From NCBI GenBank assembly GCA_046294625.1, contig JBKBKN010000009.1, positions 57,016 to 121,015 of the forward strand: 64,000 nt of DNA. The letters run 5' to 3'. Numbering within the stretch: position 1 is the first letter of the stretch; every line of letters begins with the position of its first letter. Position numbers and translations under genes: made by a program. The notes under the pieces were generated by a model that was not told the origin of the DNA, did no database searches, and saw nothing but the letters and a program-made list of their open reading frames with translations. Source of the stretch: JBKBKN01 sp046294625. Lineage in GTDB: Bacteria > Bacteroidota > Bacteroidia > M30B66. Shown here in pieces: positions 1 to 9,356 of the stretch.

Positions 1-624
1 CACTTTTATGGATGGTGCTTTATGCACTCCGGCTTTTACCACTATTTCGTATGTTTTAGCGATGATATCTAGAGACTCATCATCGCAACCACTTACTACT
101 TTGATAATTTTGGGCAGCGTATGTTCCTTATCGCCAGGATTAATTCTTTCTGGTGAATAGCCAACTTTGAAATCCTCTTTAAATTTGAGTCCACTAATTT
201 CTTCTAATAATGGAATGCAATCCTCTTCTGTACAACCCGGATAAACCGTTGATTCATAAACAACATAATCACCTTTCTTGAGTGCCATAGCAACAGTTCG
301 TGTGGCACTCAAAAGCGGTTTTAAATCGGGTAAATTATGCTCATCAATTGGAGTGGGAACAGCGACAATAAAAAAATTTGCCTTCTTCAATACATCTAAG
401 GATGAAGTAAACTCTATGTCGCAATGTTCAAATGCCGTTGAATCAAGTTCTTCACTGGGATCGATTTTATTTTTCATCATTTCGATGCGGGCTTCATTGA
501 TATCAAAACCAATCACTGAAATTTTCTTGGCAAACTCCAAAGCAATAGGTAAACCTACGTAACCCAAACCGACCAAAGCGAGTTTGGCTTCTTTTTTCAT
601 TAATTTTTCGTAAATATTAGACAT
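1..624 (-). CDS. wbpA: Nucleotide-sugar 6-dehydrogenase (WbpA/TviB type), 3' part outside window
   Basis: This gene runs off the left edge; the first 208 codons are present. The N-terminus has a Rossmann loop (ALVGLGYVGLPIALEF), a VPTPID segment and a YSPERINPG motif typical of UDP-N-acetylhexosamine 6-dehydrogenases (WbpA, WbpO/TviB). Such enzymes oxidise C6 of UDP-GlcNAc or UDP-GalNAc to a uronic acid using NAD+. The catalytic cysteine lies beyond the window. The ATG at 624 overlaps the end of the WbpB-like gene by 8 bases, so it is the last visible gene of the operon; the N-terminus MSNIYEKL matches family usage, though an in-frame ATG lies 8 codons later. The neighbours (WbpB, D, E) favour the UDP-GlcNAcA route. 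Substrate (GlcNAc versus GalNAc) cannot be decided from sequence alone. Confidence 0.88.
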   Translation of the reverse strand, partial: MSNIYEKLMKKEAKLALVGLGYVGLPIALEFAKKISVIGFDINEARIEMMKNKIDPSEELDSTAFEHCDIEFTSSLDVLKKANFFIVAVPTPIDEHNLPDLKPLLSATRTVAMALKKGDYVVYESTVYPGCTEEDCIPLLEEISGLKFKEDFKVGYSPERINPGDKEHTLPKIIKVVSGCDDESLDIIAKTYEIVVKAGVHKAPSIKV

Positions 625-1660
625 TTTTTTGTTTAAGTTTTTGATCTCTAATTTTGTAAATGCGTTCTATAATTTCAACCACCTTTAGACCTTCTAAGGC
701 ATTGGTAGTGGCACTTGATCTGCCTTTTAGCGTATCCACCACATTTTCGATAATGTAATGATGGTTTGCAGCCGAACCCTTGTAGGCTCCATAATCATTT
801 GCAGGATTAGATTCTGCAAGCTTTGGCATTTCATAATCCTTGATATGACAATACTCTACTTCGTTCATGTATTGCCCGCCAATTTTCACGCTGCCATTGG
901 CTCCAATAATGGTAATTGAACTCTCCAGATTCTTGTTCCATACTGATGTGGAATAATTCAGTGATCCCATTCCGCCATTGATGAATTTAAAATTAACAAT
1001 TCCAGAATCTTCAAAATCTGTTAATGATTGATGATTGAAATCAGCAAACTTTCCTTCTATTTCTTTGATATCGCCAAATAGCCAGAACATGATATCAATA
1101 AAATGAGAAAATTGTGTGAAAAGTGTACCACCATCTAGTCGCTGTTTACCTTTCCAAGAGTCATGCTTATAATATCGCTCGTCTCGATTCCAATAGCAAT
1201 TGAGCTGAACGAGAAATATTTCTCCCAAAATACCGTTTTGCACAACTTCCTTTATCCAAACCGAAGGTGGAGAATATCTGTTTTGCATAACACAAAACAC
1301 CTGTTTCGACATCTGCAGCGATTTGTAAATTATTGATTCACATTCTGCCTTAGAAAGTCCCATTGGTTTTTCGCAAACCACATGTTTGCCGTGCTCAAGG
1401 GCTTTTAACGAATGTTCGGCATGTAGACCATTTGGTGTGCATATATTGACAACATCAACAGATAAGTCTGAACTAAATAGTTCTTCCAATGAATGCAAAT
1501 AAGGAACATTAAAATGACCTACATTGAGTGAATCGGCATCTGCGGTATCTACCAATGCGACCAATTCACTTTCATCGTTGCGCTGAATCATTTCGGCATG
1601 ACGCTTTCCGATGTGTCCAGCCCCAATTACAGCAAATTTTATTTTATCTCCGCTGATCAT
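617..1660 (-). CDS. wbpB: Gfo/Idh/MocA oxidoreductase, WbpB-like UDP-GlcNAcA 3-dehydrogenase
   Basis: A 347-residue Gfo/Idh/MocA protein. The NAD-binding Rossmann loop is at residues 11-18 (VIGAGHIG), the family's EKP motif at 97-99 holds the catalytic lysine, and the C-terminal half is the mixed alpha/beta domain with an HFIDIM segment. In Pseudomonas WbpB oxidises C3 of UDP-GlcNAcA to the 3-keto sugar, which WbpE then aminates. The presence of WbpA-, WbpD- and WbpE-like genes in the same operon supports that role. It overlaps the acetyltransferase gene by 4 bases (ATGA) and the WbpA-like gene by 8, indicating translational coupling. The specific substrate is inferred from context; the family itself is certain. 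Confidence 0.86.
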   Translation of the reverse strand: MISGDKIKFAVIGAGHIGKRHAEMIQRNDESELVALVDTADADSLNVGHFNVPYLHSLEELFSSDLSVDVVNICTPNGLHAEHSLKALEHGKHVVCEKPMGLSKAECESIIYKSLQMSKQVFCVMQNRYSPPSVWIKEVVQNGILGEIFLVQLNCYWNRDERYYKHDSWKGKQRLDGGTLFTQFSHFIDIMFWLFGDIKEIEGKFADFNHQSLTDFEDSGIVNFKFINGGMGSLNYSTSVWNKNLESSITIIGANGSVKIGGQYMNEVEYCHIKDYEMPKLAESNPANDYGAYKGSAANHHYIIENVVDTLKGRSSATTNALEGLKVVEIIERIYKIRDQKLKQKNV

Positions 1661-2235
1661 TTGATTTTTGATACTGTTCCGTTTTCGAGTTTATATTTTT
1701 CATTGCTTTCCGGACATACTGCTATACCCGATTCATCAAATTTCAATTTATGTCCATATTCACTCATCCACCCGGTTTGTCGCGATGGATTTCCCACAAC
1801 CAAAGCATAGGGTGGAACATTTTTAGTAACAACTGCTCCTGCCCCGATGAAGGCGTATTCGCCAATGTCGTGTCCGCAAACTATCGTTGCATTGGCCCCT
1901 ATGCTTGCTCCTTTACCTACATGCGTTTTTAAATATTGATCACGACGCACAATTGCACTTCTTGGGTTAATAACATTAGTGAAAACCATTGAAGGACCAA
2001 GAAAAACATCGTCGTCGCATATCACACCTGTGTAGATTGACACATTGTTCTGCACTTTCACATTGTTGCCAAGAATCACATCCGGCGATACCACCACATT
2101 CTGTCCCAAACTGCAATTGTTACCAATTTTGCAATTTGGCATCACATGAGAGAAATGCCAGATTTTGGTGCCTTCACCAATTTCACAGCCTTCATCTATC
2201 ACCGCTGTTGGATGAGCAAAATATTTCTGATTCAT
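1657..2235 (-). CDS. wbpD: Left-handed beta-helix N-acetyltransferase, WbpD-like
   Basis: A 192-residue hexapeptide-repeat acyltransferase. Imperfect hexapeptide turns run from about residue 7 to 150, beginning with the TKIWHFSHVMP segment characteristic of WbpD/FdtC-type sugar N-acetyltransferases. WbpD transfers acetyl from acetyl-CoA to the 3-amino group made by WbpE, giving UDP-GlcNAc(3NAc)A. The C-terminal tail (about 155-192) leaves the helix after VGNPSRQTGWMSEYG, also usual in this subfamily. The start ATG shares one base with the stop of the upstream UDP-xylose synthase gene (TAATG), so translation is probably coupled. An FdtC-like dTDP-sugar acetyltransferase is the alternative, but no dTDP-sugar genes are visible nearby. 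Confidence 0.85.
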   Translation of the reverse strand: MNQKYFAHPTAVIDEGCEIGEGTKIWHFSHVMPNCKIGNNCSLGQNVVVSPDVILGNNVKVQNNVSIYTGVICDDDVFLGPSMVFTNVINPRSAIVRRDQYLKTHVGKGASIGANATIVCGHDIGEYAFIGAGAVVTKNVPPYALVVGNPSRQTGWMSEYGHKLKFDESGIAVCPESNEKYKLENGTVSKIK

Positions 2236-3215
2236 TAATTTGAGGTAAATGTTAGCGGTTGGATATCCTTTTCAGGAAGTGATTTAAAATATTCAAAAGT
2301 AATTTTCAAACCTTCAGCTCTATTCACTTTTGGCGCCCAGCCAAGAATTTGTTTTGCTCGGGTAATATCCGGTTGTCTTTGTTTAGGATCGTCAACCGGC
2401 AAGGGTTTGTACACTATTTTTTGGTCTGTGCCTGTGAGTTTGATAATTTCTTTAGCAAATTCTTTGATAGTGATTTCATCTGGATTACCAATGTTTACAG
2501 GATATTGATAATCAGATAACAACAATCTGTAAATTCCTTCAACCAGGTCATCGACATAGCAAAATGAGCGTGTTTGACTACCATCGCCAAACACAGTAAT
2601 GTCTTCACCGCGCAAGGCTTGCCCCATAAATGCAGGCAAAGCCCTTCCATCATTGAGACGCATTCTTGGACCGTAAGTATTAAATATTCTCACTATGCGT
2701 GTCTCAAGCCCGTGAAAAGTATGATAAGCCATCGTGATGGCTTCTTGAAATCTTTTTGCTTCATCATAAACCCCCCTAGGTCCGATAGGGTTTACATTGC
2801 CCCAATAGTCTTCATTCTGCGGATGCACAGTAGGGTCGCCATAAATCTCTGAAGTAGATGCAACAAGTATTCGGGCTTTCTTAACTCGGGCTAAGCCAAG
2901 TAGATTGTGTGTGCCCAATGAACCAACTTTTAGGGTTTGAATTGGGATTTTCAAATAATCTATCGGACTTGCCGGAGAAGCAAAATGTAAAATGTAGTCT
3001 AATTGGCCGGGTACAAAAACAAACTTTGATACATCGTGATGATAGAATTCAAAGCGTTCGTGCTTAAACAAGTGTTCAATATTGCGCAGACTACCGGTAA
3101 TGAGGTTGTCCATACCTACTACATAGCAGCCTTCGTTTATAAATCGATCGCAAAGGTGAGATCCCAAAAAACCAGCTGCACCGGTGATTAATACTCTTTT
3201 TCCTGCAATATCCAT
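2235..3215 (-). CDS. uxs: UDP-glucuronate decarboxylase (UDP-xylose synthase)
   Basis: A 326-residue extended short-chain dehydrogenase. It has the NAD loop GAAGFLG (12-18), the segment [11 protein letters not shown] (about 77-87) that is diagnostic of UDP-xylose synthases, TSE at 121-123, and the catalytic pair Tyr150/Lys154 in GVYDEAKR. The family decarboxylates UDP-glucuronate to UDP-xylose through a bound NAD+ cycle. Its substrate would be supplied by the UDP-glucose dehydrogenase encoded two bases upstream. It has no N-terminal membrane segment, so it is predicted cytosolic. It sits between ugd and the WbpD-like gene, so the UDP-xylose branch is embedded inside the diacetamido-uronic acid branch. 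Confidence 0.92.
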   Translation of the reverse strand: MDIAGKRVLITGAAGFLGSHLCDRFINEGCYVVGMDNLITGSLRNIEHLFKHERFEFYHHDVSKFVFVPGQLDYILHFASPASPIDYLKIPIQTLKVGSLGTHNLLGLARVKKARILVASTSEIYGDPTVHPQNEDYWGNVNPIGPRGVYDEAKRFQEAITMAYHTFHGLETRIVRIFNTYGPRMRLNDGRALPAFMGQALRGEDITVFGDGSQTRSFCYVDDLVEGIYRLLLSDYQYPVNIGNPDEITIKEFAKEIIKLTGTDQKIVYKPLPVDDPKQRQPDITRAKQILGWAPKVNRAEGLKITFEYFKSLPEKDIQPLTFTSN

Positions 3216-3217
3216 GA

Positions 3218-4546
3218 TTAGCCTTTCTTTCTAATTGTTTTGCGACCAACGGAAAAATAGTTGATACCTATTTTTCGCATTTGCTCAAGTTGATACACAT
3301 TTCTTCCATCAAAAATCACATTTTTTTTCAAACCACTTTTCACTTGCTCAAAATCCGGTGTGCGGAAAACAGCCCATTCAGTGCATATAACGAGTGCATC
3401 AGCATCATTCAGTGCTTCATATTGGTCTTTCGCATAGCTCACCTTCTCTTTAAGCACATTTTTGGCATTTTTCATAGCTTCCGGATCAAATACACTCACT
3501 TGAGCTCCTTTCGAAATTAATTCGGCAATGATTTCAAAAGCAGGTGCTTCACGAATATCATCTGTGTCTGGTTTGAAAGACAGACCCCATACAGCAAATT
3601 TTAAACCTTTCAAATCTTTCCCGAAATATTGATGTATTTTGGGAATGAGCGATAGTTTCTGCTTTTTATTTACATCCATTACTGCTTTTAGCAGTTGAAA
3701 ATCATATTTATAATCGGATGCTGATTTTTCCAGCGCTTGTACATCTTTGGGGAAGCATGAGCCACCATATCCTATACCGGGGAACAAAAATCTTCTCCCA
3801 ATTCGATCATCTGAGCCAATTCCAATTCTAACCATATCCACATCTGCTCCTACTCTTTCGCATAGGTTGGCTATTTCGTTCATAAATGTAATCTTCGTGG
3901 CAAGAAAAGCATTGGCTGCATATTTGGTAAGTTCCGCAGAGCGCTCATCCATAAATATGATAGGATTGCCTTGTCTTACATAAGGCTGATAAAGCTCTTC
4001 CAGTATTTTTCTGGCTTTGGCCGACGACGTGCCGATCACCACTCTGTCAGGCTTCATGAAATCTTCTACCGCAAAACCTTCGCGGAGAAACTCCGGGTTT
4101 GATACCACATCGAATTCTCCTTTTGCATTTGCTTTAATGGCTTTGTGCACCAAATCGGCTGTGCCTACCGGCACCGTACTTTTATCAATAATAATCTTAT
4201 AATCACCTTCACCTATCAGATGGCCAAGCTTGTTGGCTACATTTAAAATATAGGAAAGATCTGCTGATCCATCTTCTCCCGGAGGCGTGGGTAAGGCAAG
4301 AAAAATGATATCTGAAACTTTTACAGCATCTTTCAGATCCGTAGTAAAACTAAGCCTATTCGACTTGATGTTTCTTTCAAAATAAACATCGAGATGTGGC
4401 TCATAAATGGTCAATTCACCCTTAGAAAGTTTTTTAACCTTATTCTCATCAATATCTACACAGATTACTTTATTGCCGGTTTCAGACAAACATGTTCCCG
4501 AGACCAAACCAACATAACCAGTGCCTACTACTGCAATTTTTTTCAT
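3218..4546 (-). CDS. ugd: UDP-glucose 6-dehydrogenase
   Basis: A 442-residue protein with the N-terminal Rossmann motif [10 protein letters not shown] (8-17), the central helical dimer domain, and the catalytic motif [12 protein letters not shown] with Cys264. The C-terminal UDP-binding domain contains [12 protein letters not shown]. The family oxidises UDP-glucose to UDP-glucuronate with two NAD+. It overlaps the upstream aminotransferase gene by 4 bases and is 2 bases from uxs, so UDP-Glc to UDP-GlcA to UDP-Xyl is encoded contiguously. It belongs to the Ugd/TuaD class, distinct from the WbpA/TviB-type dehydrogenase at the left edge, so the operon has two different sugar-nucleotide 6-dehydrogenases. 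Confidence 0.95.
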   Translation of the reverse strand: MKKIAVVGTGYVGLVSGTCLSETGNKVICVDIDENKVKKLSKGELTIYEPHLDVYFERNIKSNRLSFTTDLKDAVKVSDIIFLALPTPPGEDGSADLSYILNVANKLGHLIGEGDYKIIIDKSTVPVGTADLVHKAIKANAKGEFDVVSNPEFLREGFAVEDFMKPDRVVIGTSSAKARKILEELYQPYVRQGNPIIFMDERSAELTKYAANAFLATKITFMNEIANLCERVGADVDMVRIGIGSDDRIGRRFLFPGIGYGGSCFPKDVQALEKSASDYKYDFQLLKAVMDVNKKQKLSLIPKIHQYFGKDLKGLKFAVWGLSFKPDTDDIREAPAFEIIAELISKGAQVSVFDPEAMKNAKNVLKEKVSYAKDQYEALNDADALVICTEWAVFRTPDFEQVKSGLKKNVIFDGRNVYQLEQMRKIGINYFSVGRKTIRKKG

Positions 4547-5679
4547 AAACTATTTACGTATTCCTTGATCGTGTTAATGATATGCTGCAATTGTTCATCT
4601 TGCATTTCGGTATGCATCGGTAAGGAGATGACTTTTTTACAGAGCGATTCGGTTACCGGAAAATCGCCTTCTTTGTATCTATCACTTCGGTAAGCCTTTT
4701 GCAAATGAAGCGGAACAGGGTAATAAATCATGGCAGGTATATTATTCGCTTCAAGATACTTTCTTAAATCTTCTCTATCAATACCTTCGCACTGTATGGT
4801 ATATTGGTGAAATACGTGCGTTGACTTGGGATCGCGGTAAGGCGTTTTAAATTTTCCTGTTGCGCTTAAAGCTGCATCATAAGCCTCTGCTAATGACCTG
4901 CGTGCTTCAGCATAGTTATCAAGGTGTTTTAGTTTAACTTTCAAAACAGCAGCCTGAATACTGTCTAATCTGGAGTTCACTCCTACTTCATCATGATAAT
5001 ATCTAACAGACTGCCCATGATTGGCAATCATTCTGATTTTGTCGGCTAGCTTATCATCGTTGGTGAAGATAGCTCCGCCATCGCCATAGCATCCGAGATT
5101 TTTGGAAGGAAAGAATGAAGTGCAGCCAATCGTTCCAATCGTTCCGGCTTTTTTAATGCTGCCATCTTTTGAGAGATAATCCGCACCAATAGCCTGTGCA
5201 GTATCTTCGATAACAGCGATTTGATGTTTATGAGCTATTTCCATGATGCGATCCATGTCAGCACATTGTCCAAAAAGGTGAACAGGGACAATGGCAACCG
5301 TTCTGTCTGTTATGGCGCGCTCTACAGCATCCGGGTCAATATTGAAAGTGTCCGGATTCACATCCACCAACACCGGCGTAAGGCCAAGCAATGCAATAAC
5401 TTCAGCTGTAGCCACATAGGTAAAACTTGCTGTAATTACTTCATCACCGGGTTTGAAACCAAGCGCCATCATCGCTATTTGCAAAGCATCTGTTCCATTG
5501 GCACAGGGTATCACATGTTTTACATTGAGGTAGTTTTCTAAATCAACTTGAAATTCTTTGACAGCAGGACCATTGATAAACGCAGTTTGATTAATCACTT
5601 GCTGTATGCCGGCATCAACTTCTGCCTTTATTTTTTCGTACTGACCTTTAAGGTCAACCATTTGAATGGACTTCATCAT
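4543..5679 (-). CDS. wbpE: DegT/DnrJ/EryC1 sugar aminotransferase, WbpE-like
   Basis: A 378-residue PLP-dependent fold-type I aminotransferase. The Schiff-base lysine is Lys193 in SFFPSKNLG; the PANGTDAL segment (about 58-65) and IEDTAQAIGA (about 157-166) are family hallmarks. WbpE uses glutamate to aminate C3 of UDP-3-keto-GlcNAcA, pairing with the WbpB-like enzyme. It is the first gene of the leftward operon; all downstream genes overlap or nearly touch. A weak promoter-like TATCTTCG (complement of 5694-5701) lies just upstream. Two adjacent ATG codons begin the protein. The exact sugar is inferred from operon context; other DegT enzymes act on 4-keto sugars. Confidence 0.87.
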   Translation of the reverse strand: MMKSIQMVDLKGQYEKIKAEVDAGIQQVINQTAFINGPAVKEFQVDLENYLNVKHVIPCANGTDALQIAMMALGFKPGDEVITASFTYVATAEVIALLGLTPVLVDVNPDTFNIDPDAVERAITDRTVAIVPVHLFGQCADMDRIMEIAHKHQIAVIEDTAQAIGADYLSKDGSIKKAGTIGTIGCTSFFPSKNLGCYGDGGAIFTNDDKLADKIRMIANHGQSVRYYHDEVGVNSRLDSIQAAVLKVKLKHLDNYAEARRSLAEAYDAALSATGKFKTPYRDPKSTHVFHQYTIQCEGIDREDLRKYLEANNIPAMIYYPVPLHLQKAYRSDRYKEGDFPVTESLCKKVISLPMHTEMQDEQLQHIINTIKEYVNSL

Positions 5680-5872
5680 CTTTTAAAACGCTGCGAAGAT
5701 ACATTTTTTCAATAAAGTTATCCCATTATGTGTCAATAAGCAAAGAGATTGTTAAAGGCTTTATATTCGATTCATATTGAATTTTCTGTTCGAGCCGAGA
5801 ACTAAATTGCCTACATGTGCATTTATTTTGTTTCAAATACAAAAACAACAAAGTCAGGTCAACATTTTAATT

Positions 5873-5903
5873 TTTGACTTATTCAAATCGATCCTTATTT
5901 TCG
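5873..5903 (+). promoter_or_regulatory. Bacteroidota-type promoter for the AHSA1 gene
   Basis: TTTG at 5873-5876 is followed after 19 bases by TATTTTCG at 5896-5903, a one-mismatch fit to the phylum's TTTG-N19-TAnnTTTG promoter. The predicted transcription start near 5910 would leave a leader of about 28 bases before the ATG at 5938. The region 5680-5937 separates this gene from the divergent sugar operon and contains no other gene. Confidence 0.6.
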
Positions 5904-5937
5904 CTTTTTAAAAACCAAACTTAACTATTCATTTTAA

Positions 5938-6357
5938 ATGAGCATTATTGAAAAAACCGTCCACATTGCCGCAAGCCGAAAAAATGTTTTTGAAGCACTC
6001 ACGCAAACACGTTGGATAAGCGCGTGGACTGGCGATGTTGCCGAAATGGATTTAAGCACTGGAGGCCACTTTTCCCTTTGGGGAGGTAGCATTATCGGTA
6101 TTAACCGTCTGGTTACGGAAGAAAAAATAGAGATGGATTGGAAAGAAGAGCAATGGCCAAAATTCTCAAAAGTTTTTCTAACGCTCGATGAAGACGAAGA
6201 TGGATTCACCATTCTTTCGCTTCAACATAAAGGTTTTCCTGAAAAATCGGAGCAGGCAATCGATTTAGCATGGGACAATTACTATTTAGGACCTTTGAAA
6301 ACACTCTGCGAAAACGAGTTTCATCACGAAGCGGATTATAATGAAGACGATGAGTGA
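5938..6357 (+). CDS. SRPBCC/AHSA1-like protein
   Basis: A 139-residue single-domain protein of the START/Bet v1-like fold. The start TVHIAASRKNVFEALTQTR and the segment WTGDVAEMDLSTGG match activator-of-Hsp90-ATPase-like (AHSA1) bacterial proteins, whose ligands are mostly unknown. There is no signal peptide, so it is cytosolic, and the C-terminal tail is acidic. A good promoter precedes it. Its last 8 bases overlap the ATG at 6350 of the broken MtfA-like gene, so the two were probably one transcription unit. No specific function can be assigned. Confidence 0.8.
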   Translation: MSIIEKTVHIAASRKNVFEALTQTRWISAWTGDVAEMDLSTGGHFSLWGGSIIGINRLVTEEKIEMDWKEEQWPKFSKVFLTLDEDEDGFTILSLQHKGFPEKSEQAIDLAWDNYYLGPLKTLCENEFHHEADYNEDDE

Positions 6358-7190
6358 TGATATTAACGTCTTAATTGCCATAAGTGCGGTGATGGCAATC
6401 TTCACGTACATCTTTTTTTTCAGTTCTTAAGTATTTTTCTTACAGATATAACACCAATGCGGAATACCAAAATTGCAAAAGCTTACTGAATCTGGAATTT
6501 ACTTTTTTTCTTTTCTCGACGAAAACCAAAAACATTCTTTTGTAAAGATGACATTGCTGATCTCACGAAAAAAGCGATTTATCCACCGCGATGGAATGTA
6601 CATTTACTTTGACATAAAAATCTTAATCTCGGCTACCATTGCCAAAATCACCTTTGGCATGTATAACAACTATTGGATGGAGATGTATGATACAATCGTT
6701 GTTTATCCTAAAAAATTCTACTCCATATATAGAAAACTATTTGAAAGGATAAACCAGTGCAAGAAGGCTTGTGTTGCTTTCGTGGGAAGATTTTATGGAT
6801 GGCATTTGCAATTCGACCGATAAAATCAATCTGGGTGTGCATGAATTTGCTCATGCTTTTTATTTTAACTACATCCACGACAATGGCATCAATTTCGCTT
6901 ATAATGTCTATCGGAGAGAGGCTCAGGACATTTTCAACAATATGAAAGTAAATTTAGCGCACAATGATTTTTATTTCAGAGATTATGCGACTGCCAACGA
7001 ACATGAGTTTTGGGCTGTGAGTATTGAACATTTTTTCGAAAATCCATTTGGATTCCAGAAGGTGTACACCAAATTATTTACTTTCCTAAGTCGGGTGCTC
7101 CAAATTGATTTGGTTCAACTGATCAGAATCAACAATCCACATCTTGGGCTTCAATTGCACGATGAAGCCGAACAAATGAGTATAGGCTGA
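6350..7190 (+). pseudogene. MtfA-like zinc peptidase, broken by at least three frameshifts
   Basis: The gene can be pieced together across frames. It starts with ATG at 6350 and a membrane segment (MSDDINVLIAISAVMAIFTY), is interrupted by a stop at 6428-6430, continues in the next frame (KYFSYRYNTNAEYQ, about 6429-6470), returns to the first frame at about 6473 (YFFSFLDENQKHSF and ISATIAKITFG), and shifts again near 6752-6756 into LVLLSWEDFMDG. The last segment carries the zinc-binding HEFAH (6840-6854) and an NEHEFWAVSIEHFFENP block matching the metal-binding glutamate region of M90 (MtfA) peptidases. The active site is preserved, so decay is recent or the indels are sequence errors. It overlaps the AHSA1 gene by 8 bases. 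Confidence 0.78.
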
Positions 7191-7192
7191 AC

Positions 7193-9232
7193 TCATTTCA
7201 AAAAGACACGAAACTCCGCATCATCGTAATAATATTTTCCTCTACCCAGATTCCAAATACAAAAGGAAATTTTATCGCCGGCTTGCAAATCGCTGAGTCG
7301 ATAAGCATGCGAAATTCGCTTCCATCCATCAGCCTGGGTTATAAGCATCTTTAGGCTGGTTCTTCTGTAAAAAATCAAGGAATCGCCACGATCAACAGAT
7401 AAAACCAAGTCGGCATCGTTTGCTTTTTCTACCTTAAAAATTGCAGAAAAATAAACCCACTCGACCTTATGAAAAGGAAAAGCATCAGCAGCAAATCGAT
7501 AGGTTAAACCAAATTCCATTTCCTGATCAACAAAAGCGCTTGAAGGTGCGCTCAAATAGGTTAATGAATCTGTTTTTATATTTTCCCAAGGGGCGCCGTG
7601 GTCTGAATCAAAATCAGAATCAACTTGAAAAAAAGCTGAATCGGCATCAAAACCTAACAGTTGGTCAACAGGCTTCAATCGGTCTGGCGCTGATTTTTTA
7701 AATAAAATCAAGCGCTCGTTGTGGGCAATCAGACTAACTTTTTCAAGAATTTCAGGAAAATGCGCATAGACAAGTGAAGCAAAAAATTCTCTTTCGGCAA
7801 GCAGATAATCAAAATCCCAGTCCATAGTGATGCTTAGTGAACTCCTATTGGTCTCCATAACAGCAAAGCCTTTTCGGCAGGCGAGAATGAAAGATAAATT
7901 TGGCGCAATAGCGTCGGGGATGAGCAATTTTGCATTTTTATCCACCCCATGCTGATGAAGAAATTGTTCAGCCCCTGAAAATGCTTCTACTGTTATGTGT
8001 GCCCTATCACAAAGTTCAGGTTTTCTACGGATATCTTGCATTTCGCGGGCATCAGACATCATTGGATAAATTGTAATCAATGAAAGTAAAGCCCAAAAGG
8101 CATTTACCGATCGATAGTCTGCTCCCGGTATGAACGATGAAATCGCCAGGAAACTCAATAAAACTGGAAGGTAAAATGTATCAATAAAATAGTAGTCGTG
8201 GTGTGCAAACTGGCGGGTCATGGCTACAGAAAATGCAAAGGCACCTATCAGACAAATCATAGCTATAAACAAGATCAACAATTTAGGCTTACGCGAAAAG
8301 TCAATTCTGAATCGAACCAAGAAAGAAGCAGTTCCTATTGCGAATACAGCCGCGTAAAGCTCATACCGTGTCCATGAAAAATACACATATCTCCATCGTG
8401 CTTTCACATGTAAATACAGCTCCTTAGCTTCTGCAACGCTTCTGGCCGGCAGTAAATAATTGAGAAATTCCGATCCATAAATGCTTCGCAGATAATCGTT
8501 GTACCACATGTAGGCACCTATTACAAGAATTGAAACTGAAGACGCGAACAGCCAAGGCTTTAGTGGTTTGTCATTGAAAATAACTCTCAAAAACTCTATC
8601 CCTATTAATGCCAGAAAAGGTATTACAAAAGTTGTGCGATTCAATGCTGCAAGGGTGAAGAACAGGATAGCCCAATACAGTGAACCTGGTTTTTGTCCTA
8701 CCAAATAGCGAGTGTAAAAATAAAGTCCAATAAAAATATTGGCCAAGGAAGGAATTGTGGGCAAAAAGCCGCTTTGATAATAAATCAGTAAGGGTGAAAA
8801 CCATGCAAAAAGCATTACCAGCACGGATTTGAAAAAATCTTTGCTGAGTAGATAAGCTGTTTTGTAAAGAAAGAAGACAATCAGACTATAGATGAGCGTA
8901 TAGAGCCGAAACATGATAGGTTCTTCGTTTCCGGTCACCTCATGATTAATGCAATGATGTACTCATGAATCGGAAAATCGACCGAGGTAATCGTAGCCGA
9001 ACCGGCAACAAGCCAATCATTCGGAAACTGATGGTTGTAGATGAATGTTTCTGGCTTAAAAAAATTAAAATCATTGTTTTAAAAAACCTAAAGCAATGGC
9101 ATATCGGTCTGCCTGCGCCCAGGCATGAATATGTGCCGGAAACTCATTCAGCCAAGGAAAATGCAAATACCATCCCGCGAATAGCAGAATCAATGCAACG
9201 AATACATCTTTATAGGTTTTGCTGATAGACAC
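7193..9232 (-). pseudogene. GT39-like integral membrane glycosyltransferase, two frameshifts in its N-terminal part
   Basis: The long open part (7193-8938, 581 codons from a GTG) holds about nine hydrophobic segments and a soluble C-terminal domain of about 150 residues, but lacks the family's N-terminus. That N-terminus is found upstream in two other frames: a first helix (DVFVALILLFAGWYLHF) and HAWAQADRYAIALGFLK from a GTG near 9232, then NNDFNFFKPETF to PIHEYIIALIM. The breaks are at about 9077-9086 (a T/A homopolymer run) and 8937-8945; each is repaired by adding one base. The acidic residue of AQADRY is the expected catalytic-type residue of this lipid-phosphate-sugar transferase superfamily. 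It is tail-to-tail with the broken peptidase, two bases apart. Confidence 0.75.
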
Positions 9233-9317
9233 CTTGAAGTCTTTACGGACAAAGAAAAGTATTTAGACTGAAAATATGCTGTGTGCAAAGCTATATTGAT
9301 ATAAACAAAATCGCGTG

Positions 9318-9348
9318 TTGCTTATTTATTATAGATGCACTAATTTTC
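9318..9348 (+). promoter_or_regulatory. Possible promoter for the TPR gene
   Basis: TTG at 9318-9320 and TAATTTTC at 9341-9348 are separated by 20 bases, a partial match (last base differs) to the Bacteroidota promoter. It lies just upstream of the ATG at 9357 and would give a very short leader. Confidence 0.35.
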
Positions 9349-9356
9349 AGACAATT

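Noticed and set aside
6473..6823. A 116-codon plus-strand frame as an independent gene
   Set aside because: Its N-terminal part matches the middle of the MtfA-like protein and its last residues are out of frame with the conserved continuation; it is part of the broken gene.
5938..7190. AHSA1 gene plus peptidase as a toxin-antitoxin or other two-gene defence unit
   Set aside because: The overlap is ordinary operon coupling, the peptidase is of the MtfA housekeeping type, and it is broken.
8965..9225. An 86-codon plus-strand frame
   Set aside because: It is the opposite strand of the broken N-terminal region of the GT39-like gene, which reads as the conserved family sequence on the minus strand.
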